Source: a virus. Taken from it: a stretch of 26,352 nucleotides of DNA. The notes beneath the pieces were generated by a model. It did no database searches, was not told where the DNA came from, and saw only the letters and a program-made list of their open reading frames with translations. Below are positions 20,436 to 26,352 of this stretch, in pieces; position 1 is the first letter of the stretch; each line of letters starts with the position of its first letter. The stretch is from the IMG/VR virus record IMGVR_UViG_3300033150_000694, positions 1 to 26,352 of that record, one strand, 5' to 3'. Position numbers and translations under genes: made by a program.

Positions 20436-21218
20436 CTAAAATATTTTTCCCGCTTGAATTTTAATTTCACTAATTAATCTATTTTTTGCCAATTCACAAT
20501 ATTTTTCAGATATTTCTACCCCTATACCTTTTCTGTTCGTACGATAAGCAGCAACTAATGAAGTTCCGGACCCCATGAACGGATCAAGTATTGTGTCACC
20601 AACAAACGTTAAAAGTTTTATACAACGTCTTGCCAGTTCAACTGGGAACGGTGCCGGGTGGTGAACTTTTTTAGCCGATTCCGGACAAATGCGCCAAACA
20701 ACATCACACCATTTTACAAACTCGCTTTTTGTTATATCAGTAATTTTTCCATCACAATCTTGTTTGTTCCATTTATTTTTATACATAATAATTATACTCT
20801 CAGCAGGCGGTATCAATAAAGGTGCTTTTGGTGATTGAAAAGTTCCCCAAGAAACTCTTGGAACATTGCCTTTTGTCCAAATGGCCGTTGTATAATGCTT
20901 GAATCCACAATTTTTTGCAATATTTAACAAATCAGCGTACACCGATTGTTTACCAAATTTTGCAGTCTCAAATGGGCAATTTAAGGCCAATCTTCCACCG
21001 TCTTTTAGCCAATAAAAACAATTATTTAGCCACCGCTTACTGAAATCTAAATATTCATTATATTGTGTGGCGTCGTTGTAATTTTCGTATTCTATACCCA
21101 CAGCATATGGTGGTGAAGTCAGGACCAAATCAATACTTTCGGCGTCTATAATGAATTTGTTTTCATTACATTTGTCGTGAATGATTTTTAAATTTTCTTT
21201 TTCAAAATATACAGACAT
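20436..21218 (-). CDS. DNA methyltransferase, SPPY type (N4-cytosine or N6-adenine, beta group)
   Basis: A 260-residue AdoMet-dependent methylase. The catalytic motif IV SPPY is at 35-38, and the AdoMet site DPFMGSGTS is at 212-220, so motif order is beta group (catalytic motif first). The Ser in SPPY is common in N4-cytosine enzymes but also occurs in N6-adenine ones. I chose ATG 21218, which overlaps the upstream stop (TGATG), over the TTG three bases before it. With the Dam-like enzyme at 18444-19286 it makes two orphan methylases, with no restriction partner nearby. Role: probable protection of phage DNA from host restriction. Confidence 0.9.
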   Translation of the reverse strand: MSVYFEKENLKIIHDKCNENKFIIDAESIDLVLTSPPYAVGIEYENYNDATQYNEYLDFSKRWLNNCFYWLKDGGRLALNCPFETAKFGKQSVYADLLNIAKNCGFKHYTTAIWTKGNVPRVSWGTFQSPKAPLLIPPAESIIIMYKNKWNKQDCDGKITDITKSEFVKWCDVVWRICPESAKKVHHPAPFPVELARRCIKLLTFVGDTILDPFMGSGTSLVAAYRTNRKGIGVEISEKYCELAKNRLISEIKIQAGKIF

Positions 21219-21502
21219 CAATCATTCCAAGCAGTCATTAATTTTGAAATTCTTATCCAGCCATCGTTTATTTGTTTACAAGTTGACAATGGAATATTTA
21301 ATCCTAATTCTTCCCGTATTTTACGTTGAATGGTCATACCAGGATTAGTTGAAGAAAAATTCGGGCTGATCATTTTGTGTGCTATCTTTAAAATCGCTTT
21401 CTTGTCCTCTTCGTAATGCTTTGGATAATTCCTAAATGAAAAATAACATTCAGTGGCAAAATCAAAAAGTAGAATATCCAAATCTTCTAATTTCAATTTC
21501 AT
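21218..21502 (-). CDS. Hypothetical protein, 94 aa
   Basis: Not recognised. I use ATG 21502, which has GGTGA at SD distance; ATG 21514, four codons earlier, is an alternative. A longer frame reaching 21577 would overlap the histone-like gene and has no ribosome binding site. The protein is helical and charged, with an aromatic-rich segment (LFDFATECYFSFRNYPKHYEE) and a C-terminal IREELGLNIPLSTCKQINDGW that could be a small HTH. It overlaps the methyltransferase start (TGATG), so a link to that enzyme is possible. Confidence 0.6.
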   Translation of the reverse strand: MKLKLEDLDILLFDFATECYFSFRNYPKHYEEDKKAILKIAHKMISPNFSSTNPGMTIQRKIREELGLNIPLSTCKQINDGWIRISKLMTAWND

Positions 21503-21518
21503 TTTCGTCACCATATTT

Positions 21519-21713
21519 TTATTGTATCTCTTTGAATGTTTTGCCTTTTGTTGGGTGTGCCTGAATTGCACGAACAATCATTGCTCTAAAATTGGCCTCC
21601 AATTGATCGATTGCTGATTTAGAAATCAATTTACAATCCCAACCGGGGCGCATTGTTTTTAGTTTATCCCTAATTAATTGTCGAACTCTTTTTTTGTAAA
21701 TTAACCTTTTCAT
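21519..21713 (-). CDS. Small basic protein, possible histone-fold (DUF1931-like) DNA-binding protein
   Basis: A 64-residue, strongly basic, helical protein. ATG 21713 overlaps the RNA ligase stop (ATGA) and follows GAGGAT. The layout fits a single histone fold: a basic first helix (YKKRVRQLIRDKLKTM), a short loop, a long central helix (SKSAIDQLEANFRAMIVRAI) and a final KGKTFKE segment resembling the K-T turn before the last helix. I recall the same pattern in short bacterial and phage histone-like proteins. The length is on the short side, and I cannot confirm the fold without a structure or profile search. It may simply be a small DNA-binding protein. Confidence 0.55.
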   Translation of the reverse strand: MKRLIYKKRVRQLIRDKLKTMRPGWDCKLISKSAIDQLEANFRAMIVRAIQAHPTKGKTFKEIQ

Positions 21714-22927
21714 AAACTATCCTCTATATCATTTATTTTTTTATCCCTTTGTCCAGATTCAAATACCAAAAATTCTTCTGATTTATGTTTCAATGCCGTC
21801 CATTCACCATTTAAATCTTTGAACCACACCACAATTCCTTCTCTTAACGTATTCGGATCCAATGCCGATTTGCCTTTTGCCAAACCGATGATTGCTTCAA
21901 TTTTATCATTTAAACTAATCAGTGGCGAATTTTCGTTTATTTTTCTCAATAAAACTGGTTTTTCCAATCCCAATTCTTCCGCACGTTTATAAACCAATTC
22001 TCTGTTCAAATCTGTGGAGCAACCATCGGGTGTGGTGATGGTTACCCTATATAGCATTACTTTGTACTGATTTGGTCTACAACCATATGAAAAACCTTTT
22101 TGAATTTCTGATGTCCCCCCATAACCGTATATTTCATAATAAATTTCTTCACCTTTATGAAGATTTGGAGCAACTTTTTCTTCAATTTCTTTTCTAATAT
22201 TGGATAAATGTGTATCTATATTATCAACTCTTCGTGTCCCACTTAAAACTTTCCATACTTGTTTTTCTTTCCAAATTTGCCACCATTTTTTGTTATTATC
22301 GCATAAAACATTACCGGTACGGCCAGACGTTCCATGAATCTTCTCTTCCACGTAAAACGTAGCATCCGCCGGTATTGAATTCAATAATTCCCTCATCAAT
22401 TGCTTGGTTTCCCAATGTCTGTGAAACATTGTGGATTTGAATCTCTTCTTTACGCCAACATTAAATGTCGAATTGTCAACTACGTATTTTTTACAAATTT
22501 TCACACCATTAATATGGGTAAATTCATCGCCAGTTCTTATATTCGCTAATATTTCGTGGAATGGTTCAACGGGGGCAATGGATGCTACAAATTTCAATGA
22601 ATCAAGTGGTGCCACATAACCATTTGAAATTTCTCCTCTAAATTTTTGGGCTTTTACTCTTCCGTTCTTTCCAAAATAACCCTTTTTCGTTTTATCCTTA
22701 TTCATTTCTCGACTTGAAAATAAATTGTTGTTATATAAATACTCTTGTGATAGACGCAAATTGGAATCAAAATATATAACAACATCACCATTTTTCGCTT
22801 CCGAATCTACAATTACTTGTGTGCCCAAAACCGTAGCTAATTTTAGTCTGTCGGCGTTCGGGTGTTCACGAACATTTGTTAATGTTGTGATTATTGCATT
22901 ATTGGTTTTACCCTTAGTTAATTTCAT
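21710..22927 (-). CDS. RNA ligase of the DRB0094/Rnl5 type
   Basis: A 405-residue ATP-dependent RNA ligase. The N-terminal OB-like domain (about 10-60, NVREHPNADRLKLATVLG) is the hallmark of the Deinococcus Rnl5 family. The adenylyltransferase domain has motif I EEKIHGTS at 194-201 with the lysine nucleophile K196, motif III YYEIYGYG at 263-270, motif IV EGIVVWF at 363-369 and motif V ALKHKS with K380/K382. The enzyme would seal RNA breaks. Rnl5 enzymes prefer 3'-OH/5'-phosphate nicks, but no kinase/phosphatase partner is in the window. ATG 22927 follows GGAG. With the phage tRNA-Lys(UUU) it could counter anticodon-nuclease defences, as T4 Rnl1 does; that is inference. Confidence 0.88.
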   Translation of the reverse strand: MKLTKGKTNNAIITTLTNVREHPNADRLKLATVLGTQVIVDSEAKNGDVVIYFDSNLRLSQEYLYNNNLFSSREMNKDKTKKGYFGKNGRVKAQKFRGEISNGYVAPLDSLKFVASIAPVEPFHEILANIRTGDEFTHINGVKICKKYVVDNSTFNVGVKKRFKSTMFHRHWETKQLMRELLNSIPADATFYVEEKIHGTSGRTGNVLCDNNKKWWQIWKEKQVWKVLSGTRRVDNIDTHLSNIRKEIEEKVAPNLHKGEEIYYEIYGYGGTSEIQKGFSYGCRPNQYKVMLYRVTITTPDGCSTDLNRELVYKRAEELGLEKPVLLRKINENSPLISLNDKIEAIIGLAKGKSALDPNTLREGIVVWFKDLNGEWTALKHKSEEFLVFESGQRDKKINDIEDSL

Positions 22928-22941
22928 GAAAATTCTCCATT

Positions 22942-23271
22942 TTATAATTTATCCATTAATGATGTTAAACAATCTTTTTGTAAATCTTCGAGATGCATTT
23001 GATTCATATACAAACAATTTTGCATCGCTTGAATTATTGCTTTTTTAAATATGGTATCAAAATTTTGTTTTTTATTTGGTCTATTAGCGGTGTTCAATTT
23101 GGTGGATACACCATATAGATTTAATATTAATCTATCATCAGCAATTTTACAACGATTAGCAAACATTGAATACAACCATTCAGTATGAGTATAGTTGTCT
23201 CCAACCCCAATTACTTTATACTTATTAATAACTTTTTGTAATTCTTTTTTATACATTTCATCATTCATCAT
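22942..23271 (-). CDS. Hypothetical protein, 109 aa
   Basis: Not recognised. ATG 23271 overlaps the helicase stop (ATGATGA; the next codon is also ATG). The protein is helical with several methionines, an N-terminal amphipathic helix (YKKELQKVINKY), and a C-terminal helix pair (IFKKAIIQAMQNCLY and LEDLQKDCLTSLMDKL). There is no signal peptide or membrane span. It lies between helicase and RNA ligase genes and could be a helicase accessory, though the sequence does not show this. Confidence 0.65.
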   Translation of the reverse strand: MMNDEMYKKELQKVINKYKVIGVGDNYTHTEWLYSMFANRCKIADDRLILNLYGVSTKLNTANRPNKKQNFDTIFKKAIIQAMQNCLYMNQMHLEDLQKDCLTSLMDKL

Positions 23272-24755
23272 TTATTAAAATCCTTTATATATGCCATAAC
23301 TGCTGATTTAAAACTTGTATTCTTCTTCAAATTTCTTATAACTTTTTCATCAAAAGAATTTTTCATTATTAAATCATAAATCTGATAATTATCAATTTGA
23401 CCATCACCCTTAATTCGACCTTCACATTGATTTCTCAATCTCGGTCCGGCTACCGGTGTATAGAACATCATATTAGAAGCTATTTTGGCATCAAAACCCT
23501 CACATATGGATTGCTGTACCAGTAACACTTTAATTTCCGGCTTCGAATTAAATTTGGCCATTATTGATTTTTTGGATTCTTTTATCGAACCACGCATTGA
23601 TACAAATTTTATATCATTCTTTGTTAATGCTTCTTCTATTATATACGCTTCTTCAGTATAATGGTGCCATACAAGGATTTTTCCAATACACAAATTTATC
23701 AAATTTATTAATGCATCTAATTTTGGGTTGGTTTTTAGTCTTTGAACATTGTGATTTCCGTGTTCGTCATAAATAAAACCAGCAGATAGCTGCAACATCT
23801 TTTGACCTTTTGTGGTCGGATTTGAAACGTCTACCGGTGTACCATTAATTTGTATTTCATCATTTTCAATCACATTCTTTTGCCATTCAAGAAATTCTTC
23901 TGACGGCTTAATGTAAATCGTTGTTGGTTTGTTGTCCGGGACTTTGGAACACTCAGACCTTTCAAAACTTATTGAGCGTTTACTTATTTTTTCCAGTATT
24001 CCTTTTTCTGCATTATGTTTTAATACCCATTTTTGGAAGCCTTTTTTAGTTTTACTATTAACTAAATTTATCGGCTTGAAATATTTATGACGAAAAGCAA
24101 AAAAATTGTTGCCAAAAGTTTCTCCCAAATCTATGACTTTATAAATATTAAATAATTCCAAATAATGTTTATTAATGGGGTCGGCTGACATTCCAATGCA
24201 AAATTTTGATCGCTTTGACAATTCATAGCAAATATTTGATTGTATAGTATTATAATCCGTAACTTTGTGTACTTCGTCAAATATTATACAATCAAAGTTA
24301 TCAACAAATTCATCATTACAAATCTCCCATTTACCTTTATTAATTGCATCACCAGGGTGTAAATGGGCATAAATGCTTTTTAATCCTTCATAATTTATAA
24401 TGTAAATATTATTGTTTGTGTGTCTCAATTTATAAATTCTATCATATCTAGTGCCGGTTAAAAATTTATATGTATAATTGGTAGCTTTTGGAATATCTCG
24501 ATCCCACGCTTCGAAAGCCGAGCTTGGGCAAACAGCCAACATTTTTTGACAACCCCAGAGTTGTGCAGTTAACAATGCGGTGATTGTTTTCCCAAATCTG
24601 ACTGGGAGCCAATAAGCAACCGAATCTAATTTTTGGCCCATAACAAAAGCCAAAGATATGAGTACTTGGTGTTTTGGCTGAATCTTAAATTTGTGGTCTT
24701 TAAAAATTTCAGCCAATTCTTCTTTGGTTAACGTTTTGTACGAAAAATCATTCAT
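23268..24755 (-). CDS. SNF2-like superfamily 2 helicase/translocase
   Basis: A 495-residue SF2 ATPase. Motif I is WLPVRFGKT at 49-57 (K56), motif II IIFDEVH at 157-163, a motif III-like MSADP lies near 194-198, and motif VI is NQCEGRIKGDGQ near 451-462. The opening IQPKHQVLISLAFVMG resembles the Q-motif region of SNF2-type enzymes. Such phage helicases (compare T4 UvsW) can remodel forks and R-loops, and may help start recombination-dependent replication. It is not a hexameric DnaB-type helicase, and none is visible in this window. The gene overlaps its neighbours on both sides (ATGA), so it is part of an operon with the metallophosphoesterase upstream. Confidence 0.85.
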   Translation of the reverse strand: MNDFSYKTLTKEELAEIFKDHKFKIQPKHQVLISLAFVMGQKLDSVAYWLPVRFGKTITALLTAQLWGCQKMLAVCPSSAFEAWDRDIPKATNYTYKFLTGTRYDRIYKLRHTNNNIYIINYEGLKSIYAHLHPGDAINKGKWEICNDEFVDNFDCIIFDEVHKVTDYNTIQSNICYELSKRSKFCIGMSADPINKHYLELFNIYKVIDLGETFGNNFFAFRHKYFKPINLVNSKTKKGFQKWVLKHNAEKGILEKISKRSISFERSECSKVPDNKPTTIYIKPSEEFLEWQKNVIENDEIQINGTPVDVSNPTTKGQKMLQLSAGFIYDEHGNHNVQRLKTNPKLDALINLINLCIGKILVWHHYTEEAYIIEEALTKNDIKFVSMRGSIKESKKSIMAKFNSKPEIKVLLVQQSICEGFDAKIASNMMFYTPVAGPRLRNQCEGRIKGDGQIDNYQIYDLIMKNSFDEKVIRNLKKNTSFKSAVMAYIKDFNK

Positions 24756-25306
24756 GCTCTAAACGTTTTATTTTTGTGTATAAAATTGAAATTGTCAGGT
24801 CTTTTGGCCATAATCTTTTTTAATTTTTCAAATGATACTGGTTCAAAATTATTATTATCAACACCAACATCCCATTGTTTTCCTATGGGCTTTAATAATC
24901 CGTGGGAGTGTCCAAATAATTGCCAACTGTTGTAATGAGATTTGTGCCAGACACGCATGGAATAATGGCATAAAACTATTATTTGTCCTTCAATTTTTGT
25001 TTCAATAATTCGTTGTGCATTTTCCTGTGCAAATATATGTTGAGCAGTGTCATCCAACCACCGATCGTGGCTTCCTCTTATAAATATATGTTGTTTGCCA
25101 TTTAATCTTTCAATGATTTGTTGTGCTTTACTTCTTCTTTTTAATGTAAAATCCCCTAAATGATAGACCACATCGTCATTATTCACAAGACGATTGTGGG
25201 CAGCAATTATCATTTCATCCATCTCTTCAACGTTGCTGAATGGGCGATTACAATATTTTATTATATTCGCGTGACCAAAATGTTCATCGGCGGTAAAAAA
25301 TATCAT
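24752..25306 (-). CDS. Stand-alone calcineurin-like metallophosphoesterase
   Basis: A 184-residue phosphoesterase, distinct from the SbcD-like one at 4884-5795. Metal motifs: DEH at 7-9 followed by FGH, GD at 51-52, GSHD at 78-81 (Ser replacing the usual metal-binding Asn of GNHD), H114 in LCHYSMRVW and GHSHG at 132-136. This short form is common in bacteria and phages; substrates range from 2',3'-cyclic nucleotides to phosphoesters in nucleic acid. A role in RNA end healing or in destroying cyclic-nucleotide defence signals is conceivable but not shown. ATG 25306 overlaps the upstream stop (ATGA), with GGTG nearby. Confidence 0.85.
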   Translation of the reverse strand: MIFFTADEHFGHANIIKYCNRPFSNVEEMDEMIIAAHNRLVNNDDVVYHLGDFTLKRRSKAQQIIERLNGKQHIFIRGSHDRWLDDTAQHIFAQENAQRIIETKIEGQIIVLCHYSMRVWHKSHYNSWQLFGHSHGLLKPIGKQWDVGVDNNNFEPVSFEKLKKIMAKRPDNFNFIHKNKTFRA

Positions 25307-25473
25307 TGTGCACCATCCAATCCGACAACACTGCCTGTATAGTGAAAATCTTTTTCGTGTGTAATATCTCTAATAGATAATTGTTCTCCGGCATCGATTC
25401 TTCTTATGTTTTCCGGTTTTGTAATAATCAATTGTTCACCGGTTGCCCTGCATTTAATTCGTCTTATTTCCAT
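25303..25473 (-). CDS. Hypothetical protein, 56 aa
   Basis: A short gene filling the gap between two neighbours. ATG 25473 lies six bases after the upstream stop, with GGTGGGA about 11 bases before it. It ends in an ATGA overlap with the metallophosphoesterase. The sequence is basic at the start (MEIRRIKCRATGEQ) then mixed (ENIRRIDAGEQLSIRDITHEKDF), with no hydrophobic span. Two short R-R-I-x-x-(G)EQL-like segments may be an internal repeat. No function is assigned. Confidence 0.6.
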   Translation of the reverse strand: MEIRRIKCRATGEQLIITKPENIRRIDAGEQLSIRDITHEKDFHYTGSVVGLDGAQ

Positions 25474-25479
25474 ATGCTA

Positions 25480-25926
25480 TTAATCCCACCAATACCTTAT
25501 GTGTTTATTTAATAATTTAAACAATAAATTCAAATCTTGTTTTATCATATTTTCTTTGTGTTCACATTCCCATTTAAACCTTTTTCTTCCTAGTTTGGTT
25601 TCTTCAAAATTTTCAACGTTTTCGTTTAATTCATCAAATGGTGATGTATAATCGTCTATCAGTATTCGTTCAATTAACAAACGACAAATTCTCATTCGTT
25701 TTGCCTGTTTTTTATTGTCAGTAGGCAATAAAAAATCGGAATCAAAATATTTTTCCATCAATGATAATTTTAGTCGTAAAATTTCGAATAAATATGATTG
25801 ATCCCATTGCCGGTCTTGCCATATAAGTGGGAACCAATGATATAGGTTTTTAATCCCATAAATCAATGAATCTAAATGCAAAAAATGTCTGATTATTTTA
25901 ATCATCACACGAAAAATTGATTTCAT
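25480..25926 (-). CDS. Hypothetical phage protein, 148 aa
   Basis: Function unknown. A basic, aromatic-rich helical protein with conserved-looking blocks NLYHWFPLIWQDRQWDQSYLFEILRLKL and NKKQAKRMRICRLLIERI. The pattern of a Trp-rich segment followed by a paired helical region resembles small proteins I recall in many tailed phages, whose role is not established. ATG 25926 has no convincing SD, and a second Met seven codons later (25905) is possible. The C-terminus ends WWD. The first 25 residues are hydrophobic and basic, but not a clean signal peptide. Confidence 0.65.
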   Translation of the reverse strand: MKSIFRVMIKIIRHFLHLDSLIYGIKNLYHWFPLIWQDRQWDQSYLFEILRLKLSLMEKYFDSDFLLPTDNKKQAKRMRICRLLIERILIDDYTSPFDELNENVENFEETKLGRKRFKWECEHKENMIKQDLNLLFKLLNKHIRYWWD

Positions 25927-25937
25927 AAGTAACCAGT

Positions 25938-26351
25938 TTAATTATGAAAACCATTACTTTTTACAATTCTTTGTGTATTATTTTTAATTTCATTTACTTT
26001 ATAGATAATTTCACCATCCTCGTTAATTTTTTTCTTTAGAACATAACCTTTTGGCAAACAATCCTTTGCAAGTTGTACAGTAATATATCCGGTGTGGAAA
26101 GTATAACTTCTGTTAAAAGTATTCTCGTCATCTGTGATTGCAACACTCATACTCGGAATAAACCCAACTTTGTTCATTACTCCAGTTCGACTTGACCACG
26201 GGCCAATTAACTCTTCTTTGGTTGTGTTACCATTTTTTTGCCTAATATTGATATTAAAAGTTCTCCCCCCGTATCCATTGCCTGGGTTTCGGTATGAGAA
26301 AAATGCAACATAGCCTTCTTTTTCGGCAAAATATAGAGGGTATTTTTTCTC
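25938..26351 (-). CDS. Phage protein of unknown function, C-terminal 137 residues (partial, enters from the right edge)
   Basis: The frame is open from base 26351 to the stop at 25938, so the gene begins outside the window. An internal ATG at 26177 is not the start: the coding pattern continues upstream of it with EGYVAFFSYRNPGNGYGGRTFNI and LIGPWSSRTGVMN. The visible part is beta-rich, with glycines in a turn (GNGYGGR) and a WSSR motif. I recall similar PWSSR-containing proteins in phages, but no function is assigned. It ends 12 bases before the next gene's start. Confidence 0.7.
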   Translation of the reverse strand, partial: EKKYPLYFAEKEGYVAFFSYRNPGNGYGGRTFNINIRQKNGNTTKEELIGPWSSRTGVMNKVGFIPSMSVAITDDENTFNRSYTFHTGYITVQLAKDCLPKGYVLKKKINEDGEIIYKVNEIKNNTQRIVKSNGFHN

Positions 26352-26352
26352 A

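Noticed and set aside
21515-21577. N-terminal extension of the 94-residue protein back to 21577
   Set aside because: It would overlap the histone-like gene by about 60 bases and has no ribosome binding site, whereas ATG 21502 has one.
25938-26177. A complete 79-residue gene starting at ATG 26177
   Set aside because: The same frame stays open to the window edge with protein-like sequence upstream, so this is the C-terminal part of a longer gene.

Overview
The window looks like part of the genome of a tailed double-stranded DNA bacteriophage (Caudoviricetes). Every recognisable gene lies on the minus strand, so transcription runs from high to low coordinates. Genes are packed with ATGA or TAATG stop/start overlaps, and most starts have a clear Shine-Dalgarno (SD) sequence. 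The DNA is AT-rich (about one third G+C by eye). I see no integrase, transposase, CRISPR array or host housekeeping operon. A cohesin-like surface protein with a C-terminal PEP-CTERM sorting signal (3831-4391) suggests an exosortase-bearing Gram-negative host, such as a member of the Planctomycetota/Verrucomicrobiota. That host guess is an inference from one gene.

Layout in transcription order (26352 down to 1). (a) 26351-24752: a partial phage protein, two small unknown genes and a stand-alone metallophosphoesterase. (b) 24755-20290: an SNF2-like helicase, an Rnl5-type RNA ligase, a small histone-fold-like protein, an SPPY-type DNA methyltransferase and a 43-residue membrane protein. (c) 20238-17611: a DnaG-type primase, a Dam-like adenine methylase, a tandemly duplicated zinc-cysteine protein and tRNA-Lys(UUU). 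(d) 17554-9022: an M42 aminopeptidase, sliding clamp, uracil-DNA-glycosylase/DNA polymerase I fusion, receiver-like protein, clamp loader, DUF6899-like protein, gp32-type ssDNA-binding protein and a likely recombination mediator. (e) 8957-2394: a RecA/UvsX-type recombinase with an altered P-loop, a RuvC-like resolvase and a Rad50/SbcC ATPase split into separate genes around an SbcD-like nuclease. Small unknown genes, the PEP-CTERM protein and a macro-domain protein are interleaved. (f) 2401-1: a small unknown, a GroES-like co-chaperonin, a putative small terminase, a cupin and the large terminase, which runs off the left edge. This begins the packaging/head module.

Together, primase, helicase, polymerase, clamp, clamp loader and SSB make a largely self-sufficient replisome, although no DnaB-type helicase is seen here. 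RecA, the mediator, Rad50/SbcD and the resolvase make a T4-like recombination pathway that could feed replication and packaging. RNA ligase, tRNA-Lys(UUU), the macro domain and two orphan methyltransferases look like counter-defence functions. The most unusual observations are the phage-borne PEP-CTERM protein, the Rad50 split at its zinc hook, the Cys-substituted RecA P-loop, the UDG-polymerase fusion, and the RNA ligase / macro domain / tRNA-Lys combination.
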